Positions 8,138-16,861 of a DNA stretch of 64,000 bases are shown here, in pieces. This stretch comes from Terriglobia bacterium (GTDB lineage: Bacteria; Acidobacteriota; Terriglobia; Versatilivoradales; Versatilivoraceae). Numbering within the stretch: position 1 is the stretch's first letter; every line of letters starts with the position of its first letter. A model generated the notes under the pieces. That model saw nothing but the letters and a program-made list of their open reading frames with translations. It searched no databases and was not told the DNA's origin. The position numbers were made by a program, and so were the translations under genes. The stretch spans positions 2,623,136 to 2,687,135 of the forward strand of contig OX638355.1 in the NCBI GenBank assembly GCA_951813285.1, written 5' to 3'.

Positions 8138-8989
8138 TTGGACGTCGGCGACGTGGAGTGCTGGGCCAGCCGGGACGGCCGCCTCTGGGAAAAACGGGGC
8201 AGTCCTGCCGTTCACGAGGGGGAAAGCAATCGGATGAACGTGGCCGCCGGATTGGCACATGACGGATCCCTGGTGGTGCTGGCCTCGGGATGGGGCGGCC
8301 GTGATTTCCGGGAAAAGATTCTACCCACCCTGGTGGCGCGATCATCGGACGGCGGCGCGAGCTGGAGCCGATCCTCCGCGGTGCAGTTACCGGAGGGGGT
8401 GGATTTCCTGATTCCCTTTGGAGATATCGTTCAGGGAGAAGGAAAACTGCTGGCGGCCAGCTTCTACCATGAGATTCCAGGGGCAGCCAACGCCTTCGTC
8501 TTGTTCAGTCGCGACGACGGACGGAGTTGGGGCGAAGCGGTCAAGATAGCGCCTGGTGACTACAACGAGACGGCCCTGTTGCGGCTGGGCCCCGATCGCT
8601 GGCTGGCTGCCTCCCGGAGTCACGCCGACGGCCACCTGGCGCTCTATGTCTCGGAAGACGAGGGGAAACACTGGGCCAGGTCAGGGCTCTTGACGCTTCC
8701 GGGCCACCATCCGGCCCATCTGCTGGAGTTGGCTGATGGGCGCGTTCTCCTGACCTACGGGATTCGGGAGAAAGGGCACCACGGCATCGGCTACCGTACC
8801 AGTCGGGACCAAGGACAGACCTGGAGTCGTCCCACCCGGATCCTCAACCTTGAAGAGACCACCGACGGGGGGTATCCCTCGACCGTCCAGATGGCGGACG
8901 GAACCCTGATGACGGCCTACTACAGCAACCGGATCCCCCAGCACCAGCGCTACCACATGGGAGCCGTGCGCTGGGTTTCGGAAGAGTAG
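8138..8989 (+). CDS. BNR-repeat/sialidase-like exo-glycosidase fold protein, 5'-truncated
   Basis: About 283 residues of a sialidase-type beta-propeller. Asp-box (BNR) repeats are seen as SSDGGASWSR, SRDDGRSWGE, SEDEGKHWAR and SRDQGQTWSR at regular spacing of roughly 60 residues. The frame is open upstream to a stop at 8108-8110, and the upstream in-frame codons (FNRPYHG before the TTG at 8138) look like propeller sequence, not a start region. No signal peptide, ribosome-binding site or first blade is present. Family members are usually 350-400 residues with a secretion signal, so this is most likely a gene whose 5' third was lost, with the repeat element 7966-8114 at the break. It may still be translated from the TTG or from ATG 8234, but activity is doubtful. 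Confidence 0.7.
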   Translation: MDVGDVECWASRDGRLWEKRGSPAVHEGESNRMNVAAGLAHDGSLVVLASGWGGRDFREKILPTLVARSSDGGASWSRSSAVQLPEGVDFLIPFGDIVQGEGKLLAASFYHEIPGAANAFVLFSRDDGRSWGEAVKIAPGDYNETALLRLGPDRWLAASRSHADGHLALYVSEDEGKHWARSGLLTLPGHHPAHLLELADGRVLLTYGIREKGHHGIGYRTSRDQGQTWSRPTRILNLEETTDGGYPSTVQMADGTLMTAYYSNRIPQHQRYHMGAVRWVSEE

Positions 8990-9036
8990 CGCCGTGTCTT
9001 TGCTCGTTATTAGTCTTTTCTTACCTTCCCGAAAAA

Positions 9037-11268
9037 TCACTGGGGTCGTGGGGGAAAGCCTTCAAGCAACGTAACTTCCACGGTCTGTTGCACTTCCCGT
9101 TTGGGATTACGGGCAGTCAGCGTGTAGGTGGTTGTTTCAGTCGGACTGACGGTCACGCTGCCGCCTCTGGGGTCGACGGGGCCGATTCCGGAGATCTCCA
9201 CCTCGGTTGCGTTCAGGACGTCCCAGTCCAGAGTGACTTCCGTGCCCAAGCCACTGAGGAATTGACTTGGTTTGGCTGTAAAGCGAAGGATCGTGATTTC
9301 GGAATCAACCGTCACTTCCACGGTCTGTTGCACCTCCCGCTTGAGATTACGGGCAGTCAGCGTGTAGGTGGTCGTTTCGGTCGGACTGACGGTCACGCTG
9401 CCGCCACTGGGGTCGACGGGGCCGATTCCGGAGATCTCCACCTCGGTCGCGTTCAGGACATCCCAGCCCAGAGTGGCTTTCTCGCCGATGCGGATTTGAA
9501 GAGGCTCGGCCGTGTAGCTCTGAATCGTAATCTTGGAATCGGCCGTACTGACCATCACGCTGTCGGTACCTGCTCCCTCATGATCGTCTTTGACAGTCAG
9601 GCGGAAGTGATAGGTCTGCCCCTCTTCGGCCGTGAAGCTGGTCTGAGAGGATGTCGCCGAGGAGAGAGCCACAACAGGTCCGCTGACCTGCTCCCAGGCG
9701 AAAGTAATGGGATCGTCATCCGGGTCGTAGGAGGCTGAACCATCGAGCATGATGGTGCCGGACTCGACGCCCACTTGGTCCGGCCCCGCGTCGGCCACCG
9801 GCAGATCATTGCCGGTCCGGACGGTGCGCCTATGCACCTCATAGCGGATCTTGGGGACGCTGACCGGCACCGGACCCTCGGTCCTGGCGTAGTTTTTCGG
9901 GTTCAGCCATTTGCCGAACTCAAGGCCGATCGTGAAGCTTCCCTTGTTGCTGCTCGAGATGAGAGTCTCGTTGAGGCCGCCGGCGAGAGTGATGGCAATA
10001 TGGTCCGTGATCGGATGAACATAGCGAAGGCTTCCGCCGACGGTATTGCTGTCGAACCGGCGGAACTGGGTCGCGAAATCGCCCTCGAACCAGGAATCTC
10101 CCCATGCGCCGATGGCCGTCGAGAAGCCGAATTGATCCACAATGCTCAGGTAGGTCTCTTCGACTCGGTTCTGGCCCAGGAATCGGCTGTTCAGGATGGC
10201 GCCGTCGAGGAACCCCTTGGTTCCGAACAGGCCCACCCGGCCTTGAGAGAATAGGTAGTCGAGGGTCCCGGCCGCTTGGCCGAGGGACCCGCCGTGGCTG
10301 AATTCTTCGAACTTCACGTACTTGAAGCTCGAGAAGACCCCCGCTTGCATCGGTCCGAAGCGGTTGACGATCCCTAGATCGAACTGCCCCTCGTTCCGGC
10401 GGAAGCCGTGCACGTATTCGCCCTGCGCCTGAAGCGCATGGTGCTCGGCAAACGGCAGGAACACCTGGCCCCTGGCCCCGACATTCAGGTTGCCGCCCGG
10501 CGATGCGGGACCTGTCATCAAATTGTAGCGCGCGTATTTTTCGGAGGACTTAGGGGTCTCCTCACCGATCATTTGGCGCACTCGGCCCTCGGTGACGGGC
10601 TCGGGCGCGGCGGCCACCTCGGTTCCCAGCACCTGCTGTGCTTGCTTGAGTTTGTCGAAGTCGTCTTTAAGGGATTGGTGTTCATCCTTGAGTCTTTGGT
10701 ATTGGCCCTTGAGCTCCTCTAACACTGCGAGGATCTGATCGAGTTTCTGCATCTCCTTTAGAATTTGATCGCAACATCCTTCCTGAGCGTTCAGCCCTTT
10801 GCCGATCGACACGATCGCTTCCCGGACTCCTTGATCGCTGACAACGCGACCTCCCCCATCAGTGACCGTGATCTCGACGCGGCGGTTGATCCAGCGACCA
10901 GTCCGACGTGTGTTGTCGGCAGTCGGGCGCTGCTCACCCTGGGTTCCTATCTTGATCTGTTCTGTCCGTGCTCCATACTTGACGAGAAAATCGCGCACCG
11001 CCTCGGCTCGCCTGCGCCCCAGATTCATGTTGTAGCCGGCCGGACCGATGTTGTCAGCGTAGCCCTCCAGTTTGACGCGGTAGTCAGGGTGCTGCTCCAA
11101 CAGATCGGCCAAGCGCAGCAGGCTGGGGAAACCGTCGGTGAGGACCGACCGGTTAGTCGCGAAGTTGATCTCTTCCCAGTCACCGTGTTCTTGCTGGTGC
11201 TGTTGACTAAGCAACGGCGTTGCCGATAGGCAGATGGCAGCGCAGAGGTAAAGCAGTCGTTTGCCCAT
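9037..11268 (-). CDS. OmpA-family envelope protein with coiled coil, barrel-like region, PKD and duplicated Ig-like domains
   Basis: A 743-residue secreted protein. Residues 1-22 (MGKRLLYLCAAICLSATPLL) are a signal peptide. Residues 33-135 are an OmpA peptidoglycan-binding domain (FATNRSVLTDGF ... VKLEGYADNIGPAGYNMNLGRRRAEAVRDFL). About 170-215 form a coiled coil (LEELKGQYQRLKDEHQSLKD). About 250-460 look like amphipathic strands of a barrel. About 490-580 are a PKD/cadherin-like domain (PVADAGPDQVGVESG ... DGSASYDPDDDPITFAWEQVSGP), and the last 160 residues are two nearly identical Ig-like repeats (ATEVEISGIGPVDP, SVTVSPTETTTYTLTARN). The start at 11268 gives a clean signal peptide; an in-frame ATG at 11346 would bury it. 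It probably links outer membrane and peptidoglycan and projects an adhesive C-terminus. The minus-strand neighbour upstream is a secreted metalloprotease. Confidence 0.8.
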   Translation of the reverse strand: MGKRLLYLCAAICLSATPLLSQQHQQEHGDWEEINFATNRSVLTDGFPSLLRLADLLEQHPDYRVKLEGYADNIGPAGYNMNLGRRRAEAVRDFLVKYGARTEQIKIGTQGEQRPTADNTRRTGRWINRRVEITVTDGGGRVVSDQGVREAIVSIGKGLNAQEGCCDQILKEMQKLDQILAVLEELKGQYQRLKDEHQSLKDDFDKLKQAQQVLGTEVAAAPEPVTEGRVRQMIGEETPKSSEKYARYNLMTGPASPGGNLNVGARGQVFLPFAEHHALQAQGEYVHGFRRNEGQFDLGIVNRFGPMQAGVFSSFKYVKFEEFSHGGSLGQAAGTLDYLFSQGRVGLFGTKGFLDGAILNSRFLGQNRVEETYLSIVDQFGFSTAIGAWGDSWFEGDFATQFRRFDSNTVGGSLRYVHPITDHIAITLAGGLNETLISSSNKGSFTIGLEFGKWLNPKNYARTEGPVPVSVPKIRYEVHRRTVRTGNDLPVADAGPDQVGVESGTIMLDGSASYDPDDDPITFAWEQVSGPVVALSSATSSQTSFTAEEGQTYHFRLTVKDDHEGAGTDSVMVSTADSKITIQSYTAEPLQIRIGEKATLGWDVLNATEVEISGIGPVDPSGGSVTVSPTETTTYTLTARNLKREVQQTVEVTVDSEITILRFTAKPSQFLSGLGTEVTLDWDVLNATEVEISGIGPVDPRGGSVTVSPTETTTYTLTARNPKREVQQTVEVTLLEGFPPRPQ
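9070..9475. repeat. Tandem duplication of about 165 bp inside the OmpA/PKD gene
   Basis: The segments 9070-9236 and 9311-9475 are almost identical at the nucleotide level, offset by 241 bases, and encode the two consecutive Ig-like modules. Synonymous differences are few, so the duplication is recent or maintained by gene conversion. Confidence 0.85.
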
Positions 11269-11385
11269 CAAACCAATGCTGTATGCGGAGAGGTTGGACC
11301 GATCATATTTCGGCCCTGCTTCGTAAAATGAGTTCGGTTCAAGCATGTTTCTTCCCTTGTGTTTTCCATGGCGGCTTTTCTGAGT

Positions 11386-13695
11386 TCAGTTCGGGAGGGG
11401 GGTAGGCTGGGGTGAAATAGGGAAAACAAGCGTTCCATCGTTTGAGCGGTTATCGACATTCACGACCCACAGATAGGCTTCTCGGGGGATGCTCCAGAGG
11501 ATATAGCCTCTCACCCCTCTTGCAGATACGGGCTTTTGCGCCCATCCCTTCGGTGGCAGTGAAAACATGAGGGTCTGGTCTGCGTCGTCGCTGTCGCTAT
11601 CGGGGTAGTAGACGCGAGCAGTGACGGTCTGGCTCCGATTCGAGCTGTTGAACACTCCGGCATTGGTGCGGGTGGACCCATCGACCGCGACCACTCCGAC
11701 GCTCCGGGCCCTTGTCAAGTACGGCCTCAGCGGAACCGGCCCGTTGTGAACAACCGTCGTGTAATTGCCTCCGGAAGACGTGGTGTAGACCTCGGCCGAA
11801 ACAGTGAACGGAACATTGCCGGAAAACTCGACGGCGCCGGCGCCCTCATAGTTGAATAGATCGGCCAGTAGGTTGCTCCAGGTCCAGTAGTGATTCGCCT
11901 CGATCGAACGACTGCGCAGGGCCACCAACCCACGAGGGCCGTAAAGCCGCATCGCCAGGTCCAGGTCCGAATCGAAATTCACCAAGAGCACCTTCGTTCG
12001 GTAGTAGGCTCCCTCCCTGCCGGGCGAATTGACCATTGTGGGAATAACCCACCGAGTCAGGTCCGGATTTGCCCCGTCCCCACTTGGGTCGGACCCCAGG
12101 GTTGTTGCCGTGGCGATTTCCGATTGAGCGGTGACGGGTTCTCCGTCAGTATCCCCCCCGAAGGCAGCAACCTGGTAGCTGTAGGTGGTGGAGGGGGTGA
12201 GGCCGGCGTCTATGAACGCGGTTCGGTTGGGTCCCAGCGCAACCAGCAGGTCCCACTCCTCACCGGGCGCACGTCGCCCGATCCTAAACCCGGCTTCGTT
12301 GTCGCTGTTGTCGTTCCAGGTCAAGCGGATTTGGGTGGAGTCTATCGGGAGGGCGGTGAGATTGGATGGGGGGCTGATCGTGATGGTCCCCGGCACTGCT
12401 TCCAGGCAGGAGTTGTATGCGGAAACGTGGCCCCTGATCTCGTCCCGGGAGAACTGGCAGAAACTGGTCCGGGTGTATTGGTTGAACCGGGATTGCATGA
12501 TGGTGTCTGCACAGGATGAGACGGGTGGCTCCAGTTCGTCAGGGTGGCCGGCGCTGAAGTTGTGGCCGATTTCATGGGCGGCAATAATGAGCTTTTCGTT
12601 TGAATAGTCGTGGCGCTTGGACAAACCGTAGGCGCCGTAGCCGTAGTCTCGGTGGCGGCTCCCGCAAACGGTGGCTATATGGGCGAACCCTCCGAGGGTG
12701 ATTTCTTCGCCATTTTCGTTCTCATGGGTCAGGTGTTGCTTGCCGGTCCATAGGTGGGCGAGGTCGTAACCTTCGGCGTCAAGAAAATTGGCATTCCAGT
12801 GTTCTCGGAACTGGTCCAGGAGTTCGCTGGCGTCTGTGGTCGTGTACGGATCGTTGCTGCTGCTCCAGGCGTGCTGAAAGACGATTTCCACCGTCAGTTT
12901 CACCTCGGGTTCGTAAACCCCTTCGACCTGGTTCAGGATCGCGCGGATTTCCCGGTTGGCTGATGCGGCGCCACCCCAGTACTCGACATATTCGTAGTCC
13001 GCCTCCGTGGCTATCTCGACTGTGTAGGTGGAGGTCGTGTCCTTGAAGGCCCTTTGGGCAGCCAACCTGTCCCTGCCGTATTGCAGGCGATGGGAGACCC
13101 CGCAACGCCAACCTTGCCCAGGCTTGATATCCGACTGCTTGTACACAACGAATGTATCGTTCGCAGCCGTCGGCACAAAGCTTTGCAGGGGTTCAATGAA
13201 GTGCCAATCTTCGGGTGTGAACACCACGCCTTCGAACCGGTTGCCGGCGATGGTAAAGCGCCCCTGGACGACTTCTCGACCGACTTGGGCTGTTCCCCGG
13301 TAGGTCGTCACCGGCCCCGGGTGGATTTGTCGCCTCACGCCTTCTTCTCCGGTGGATTCTGCACGGTATCGGGGGGATCTCAAATCGCGGCGTTGCATGC
13401 GGAAATGAAAAGGGAACCCTTTGAGCATCAAGGCCAGCTCCCCCGATTCCTTGACTTGCGCGGAGACGGCAGCGGGGTCCATGCGGATCACGGCGTAGTC
13501 GAGCAGGGCGGCCCGAAGGGCTGAGGACTGCTCGCTGTCCACAGGGTGGGTTGCCGCGCTCAGGGTGATTAGGGTCTGCCGAGTTGTGGCGGTGCGGCGG
13601 TTGGGGCTATCGACGGCTTCCATGGCTTGGCTGGTGGCGAGGAATGCGAGGGCCAGCACGCTCCTGAAACGGCGGGCCGCCGGAGCCCGCCGCAT
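11386..13695 (-). CDS. Secreted reprolysin-like zinc metalloprotease with fibronectin type III domain
   Basis: A protein of about 769 residues. An N-terminal signal-like stretch (RRFRSVLALAFLATSQAMEA) is followed by a propeptide-like region (to about 190), then a metzincin catalytic domain with the zinc motif HEIGHNFSAGH at about residues 373-383 and cysteines (SCADTIMQ, TSFCQFS) placed as in M12B-type proteases. About 440-530 form a fibronectin III domain (PPSNLTALPIDSTQIRLTWNDNSDNEAGFRI). The remaining 230 residues are a beta-rich C-terminus (VIPTMVNSPGREGAYYRTKVLLVN) seen in other secreted bacterial proteins, function unknown. The start is uncertain: I use ATG 13695, which sets the signal peptide at the N-terminus; the frame extends to 13836. 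It would act on extracellular protein. It is 117 bases upstream of the OmpA/PKD gene on the same strand. Confidence 0.8.
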   Translation of the reverse strand: MRRAPAARRFRSVLALAFLATSQAMEAVDSPNRRTATTRQTLITLSAATHPVDSEQSSALRAALLDYAVIRMDPAAVSAQVKESGELALMLKGFPFHFRMQRRDLRSPRYRAESTGEEGVRRQIHPGPVTTYRGTAQVGREVVQGRFTIAGNRFEGVVFTPEDWHFIEPLQSFVPTAANDTFVVYKQSDIKPGQGWRCGVSHRLQYGRDRLAAQRAFKDTTSTYTVEIATEADYEYVEYWGGAASANREIRAILNQVEGVYEPEVKLTVEIVFQHAWSSSNDPYTTTDASELLDQFREHWNANFLDAEGYDLAHLWTGKQHLTHENENGEEITLGGFAHIATVCGSRHRDYGYGAYGLSKRHDYSNEKLIIAAHEIGHNFSAGHPDELEPPVSSCADTIMQSRFNQYTRTSFCQFSRDEIRGHVSAYNSCLEAVPGTITISPPSNLTALPIDSTQIRLTWNDNSDNEAGFRIGRRAPGEEWDLLVALGPNRTAFIDAGLTPSTTYSYQVAAFGGDTDGEPVTAQSEIATATTLGSDPSGDGANPDLTRWVIPTMVNSPGREGAYYRTKVLLVNFDSDLDLAMRLYGPRGLVALRSRSIEANHYWTWSNLLADLFNYEGAGAVEFSGNVPFTVSAEVYTTSSGGNYTTVVHNGPVPLRPYLTRARSVGVVAVDGSTRTNAGVFNSSNRSQTVTARVYYPDSDSDDADQTLMFSLPPKGWAQKPVSARGVRGYILWSIPREAYLWVVNVDNRSNDGTLVFPISPQPTPLPN

Positions 13696-13876
13696 GGGGC
13701 GTGTTTTCTTGTTCCGGTTACCGTTGCCGGGGGTACCCAGTGTCGCCTGGTCACACATCGCCTTAAGGCGCCGACTCTCTCCACGGACGCCGATTAGCGC
13801 ACCATCGAAGGCTTGTATGCTGGGCAGCAGTCCCATTGGTGCTTCGGCCCGCCGCGGAATCAGGAGGGGTGTCCCG

Positions 13877-14068
13877 TCAATCCTTGGCCGGAGTGGATTT
13901 CAGCCGCTGCTGCCTGGTCTGGAGTCGGATCAGCTCTATCAGCAAGTCTTCGATTCGATTGAGGCTGCGGTAGACGAACCAGATCAGGAACAGGAAAGCC
14001 AGGCTGCCGATCAGGGTCAGCAAGCCGGTAATGATGTCAATAGCCACGGTAAAGGTGTCGGAATTCAT
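13877..14068 (-). CDS. Small single-pass membrane protein, unknown function
   Basis: A 63-residue protein with one strong membrane helix (about residues 8-32, IDIITGLLTLIGSLAFLFLIWFVY) followed by a charged amphipathic helix (RSLNRIEDLLIELIRLQTRQQRLK). Composition and length are those of small bacterial membrane regulators or anchors, but no family is recognised. It is divergent from the sensor kinase gene at 14291, sharing a 220-base intergenic region, and could be a regulatory target of it; this is inference only. Confidence 0.55.
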   Translation of the reverse strand: MNSDTFTVAIDIITGLLTLIGSLAFLFLIWFVYRSLNRIEDLLIELIRLQTRQQRLKSTPAKD

Positions 14069-14290
14069 GCGGCGTGTCAGGGTCGGTTAGTCTTGGCAGC
14101 ACGTTGCGTGGATCGGCTGCCTCAATCAGAAGCCGACGCTCTGTAAGAACCATATAAAATTCACATGAATTAATAGTGAACCTGAAAAGGATATTGGAGA
14201 CTCAAGAGTGAACTTTTGTCCCCAAATGCTAGAATCGGCTGAGTTGGGGTCCGGCAGGGCCGGATCCGAGTCGGAGGACCGAACCTAGGG

Positions 14291-16633
14291 GTGGGATTGA
14301 AGAGTCGCGAGCAATTGAATCGAGAGAACCAGGTGTTGCGGGACCGCATCACCAAGCTGAGTGCGGCCAGTCTGCAGATCAGCGCCAGCCTCGACCTCAC
14401 TACCGTGCTGAGCGAGGTCGTCGAAAACGCCCGCGCTTTGACTGGCGCGCGCTACGGGGTGATCGCGACCGTCGACGCGGCGGGGCAGGTCCAGGACTTT
14501 GTCACCTCCGGCTTCACGCCGGAGGAGCACCGGCAGATGGCCGACTGGCCGGACGGTCCGCGGCTGTTTGAACACTTCCGGGACCTTGAGGGGGCGCTCA
14601 GGCTGCCCGACCTGCCCGACTACGTGCGGTCGCTAGGCTTTAGGCCGGACCTGATTCTGGCGAAGACCTTCCAGGGGACGCCAATGCGTCATCTGGGGGT
14701 GCATGTCGGTAACTTCTTTCTAGCCGAGAAGGAACGGGGACGGGAGTTCACCGGCGAGGACGAAGAGGTGCTGGTGATGTTCGCCGCTCAGGCGGCGACG
14801 GCAATCGCCAACGCCCGCACCTACCGGGACGAGCAACGGGCGCGGGCCGACCTGGAGGCCTTGATCGATACCTCGCCGGTGGGCGTGGTGGTCTTCGACG
14901 GCGGGACCGGCAAGCCGATGTCGTTCAACCGGGAGGCTCGGCGGATTGTCGAGGGCTTGAGCATGCCGAAGCGGCCGGTTGAGGAATTGTTGACCGTTGT
15001 AACTTGCCGCCGCGGTGACGGGCGGGAGGTGAATTTGGCGGAGTTCCCGATTGCGCAGCAACTGAGCAACGCCGAGACGGTGCGGGCCGAAGAGATCGTC
15101 CTCGAGGTTCCCGACGGGCGAAGCGTCAGGACGCTTATCAACGCCACGCCGATCCGTGCCGACGACGGCACGGTCGAGTCGATGGTCGTAACCATGCAGG
15201 ATCTGGCCCCTCTGGAGGAAACGGAACGGTTGCGCGCTGAATTTCTAAGCCTGGTAAGCCACGAGTTGAGAGCCCCGCTGATCTCGATCAAGGGCTCGAC
15301 CGCGACCGTGCTGGGCGCCAAGCCGGCCCCGGACACGGCCGAAATGCTGCAGTTTTTCCGAATCATCGACCAGCAAGCCGACCACATGCGAGGTCTGATC
15401 AACGACCTGCTCGATGCGGGACGCATTGAGACAGGGGCGCTTTCGGTCTCGACAGAACCGGTCGAGGTGGCGAGCCTGGTGGAGCAGGCGAGAAACACCT
15501 TTCTGAGTGGAGGCGGGCGGCACACCATCCTGATCGACCTGCCACCTGACTTGCCCAGGGTGCTGGCCGATCAGCGGCGAATCGTCCAGGTTCTCAACAA
15601 CCTCTTCTCGAACGCGTCGAGGTACTCACCCGAGTTGCTTCCGATCCGGGTCGCCGCAGTTCGGGACGGCGTGCACGTGGCGATTTCAGTCTTCGACGAA
15701 GGCAGGGGGGTACCGCCGGAGCGGCTGCCCTACCTGTTCCGCAAGCAGACGCGGATGGGCAGCGAGGGGGGGATCGGTGGGAGTGGTATAGGCCTGGCCA
15801 TTTGCAAGGGCTTGGTGGAAGCCCACGGGGGACGGATTCGGGCCGAGAGCGGCGGGGAGGGCCTGGGCACGCGGATCATCTTCACGATACCTGTGGCCGA
15901 AGAACGCGGCAGGGCCGGGAGCCTTCCGTACCTGCCTCTGGACGAGAGGACGGACACTCGTATTCTGGTCGTGGACGACGACCCGAAGACGCTCGGATAC
16001 GTTCGGGACGCCCTGGCGTCGGAGGGTTACGTTCCGTTGGTGACAGGAGACCCTCGCGAGGTGCCCAATCTGATCAGGACGGCGAAACCCCGGCTGGTTC
16101 TTCTCGACTTGATGCTGCCGGGAACCGACGGGATCGAATTGATGGAACGCCTCCCCGAGATGGCCGGTTTGCCGGTGATCTTCATCTCGGGCTACGGAAG
16201 GGATGAGACGATCGCCAGGGCTCTGGATACGGGGGCTACCGATTACATTGTCAAGCCCTTCTCGCCGACGGAGCTGGCGGCGAGAGTCCGGGCGGCCCTG
16301 CGCAAACAATACGCCCCCCCCGAACCCTTCCGGCTAGGGGATCTGTCTATCGATTTCGAGCAACGCCGGGTGATGGTGGCAGGGCGCGCAGTCAAGCTTA
16401 CGGCCACCGAATACGATCTGCTGCGCGTGCTCTCGGTCAACGCCGGACGGGTCACGACATTCGATTCACTGTTGCGCCACGTATGGGGAGACCGTCAATC
16501 AGGAGACGTCTTGCTGTTGCGCACCTACGTGAAGAAGCTCCGTCGCAAGCTCGGCGATGATGCAGCCAGCCCTACCTATATCTTCAACGAGCGCCAGGTC
16601 GGCTACCGCATGCCGAGACCACACGATCGGTAA
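14291..16633 (+). CDS. Single-chain hybrid sensor kinase: GAF-PAS-HisKA-HATPase-receiver-winged helix
   Basis: A 780-residue soluble signalling protein that holds a whole two-component pathway in one chain. An N-terminal coiled coil and GAF domain (about 30-190), a PAS domain (about 190-310), the dimerisation/phosphoacceptor helix with SHELRAPL (His324), an HATPase with N-box NNLFSNASRYSP, DEGRGVPPE and GSGIGLAICKGLVEAHGG, then a receiver (RILVVDDDP near 556; phosphoacceptor Asp606 in LLDLMLPG; Lys in IVKPFSPTE) and an OmpR/PhoB-type winged helix (about 685-778, ending GYRMPRPH). No membrane segment is present, so the signal is cytoplasmic, sensed by GAF or PAS. The start is GTG 14291; TTG 14297 with AGGGGTGGGA upstream is equally possible. 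Target genes are unknown; the divergent small membrane protein is nearest. Confidence 0.9.
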   Translation: MGLKSREQLNRENQVLRDRITKLSAASLQISASLDLTTVLSEVVENARALTGARYGVIATVDAAGQVQDFVTSGFTPEEHRQMADWPDGPRLFEHFRDLEGALRLPDLPDYVRSLGFRPDLILAKTFQGTPMRHLGVHVGNFFLAEKERGREFTGEDEEVLVMFAAQAATAIANARTYRDEQRARADLEALIDTSPVGVVVFDGGTGKPMSFNREARRIVEGLSMPKRPVEELLTVVTCRRGDGREVNLAEFPIAQQLSNAETVRAEEIVLEVPDGRSVRTLINATPIRADDGTVESMVVTMQDLAPLEETERLRAEFLSLVSHELRAPLISIKGSTATVLGAKPAPDTAEMLQFFRIIDQQADHMRGLINDLLDAGRIETGALSVSTEPVEVASLVEQARNTFLSGGGRHTILIDLPPDLPRVLADQRRIVQVLNNLFSNASRYSPELLPIRVAAVRDGVHVAISVFDEGRGVPPERLPYLFRKQTRMGSEGGIGGSGIGLAICKGLVEAHGGRIRAESGGEGLGTRIIFTIPVAEERGRAGSLPYLPLDERTDTRILVVDDDPKTLGYVRDALASEGYVPLVTGDPREVPNLIRTAKPRLVLLDLMLPGTDGIELMERLPEMAGLPVIFISGYGRDETIARALDTGATDYIVKPFSPTELAARVRAALRKQYAPPEPFRLGDLSIDFEQRRVMVAGRAVKLTATEYDLLRVLSVNAGRVTTFDSLLRHVWGDRQSGDVLLLRTYVKKLRRKLGDDAASPTYIFNERQVGYRMPRPHDR

Positions 16634-16861
16634 CGTTTGGACTCGCTTTGCCTCGTTTCACTGCAGAATACAGATGGTATGTGGATTCAACGATTTATGC
16701 TGTTCATAGGGAATTTCCCCACTGGCAAAGTCACGTAAGCGGCGAATAGACAGCGCCCTTCCCGAACACACGGCCTTTCCAGATTCACGCTAAACATTCG
16801 TTGCGCTCACAGCACTCTTCTCAATAGTGAGCCCCCGGTGAAAACACGGCCTCGGTCGAAG

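Noticed and set aside
14159-14170. Palindrome ATTCACATGAAT upstream of the hybrid kinase as its operator
   Set aside because: Only 5-bp arms, and OmpR-type proteins usually bind direct repeats; too weak to annotate.
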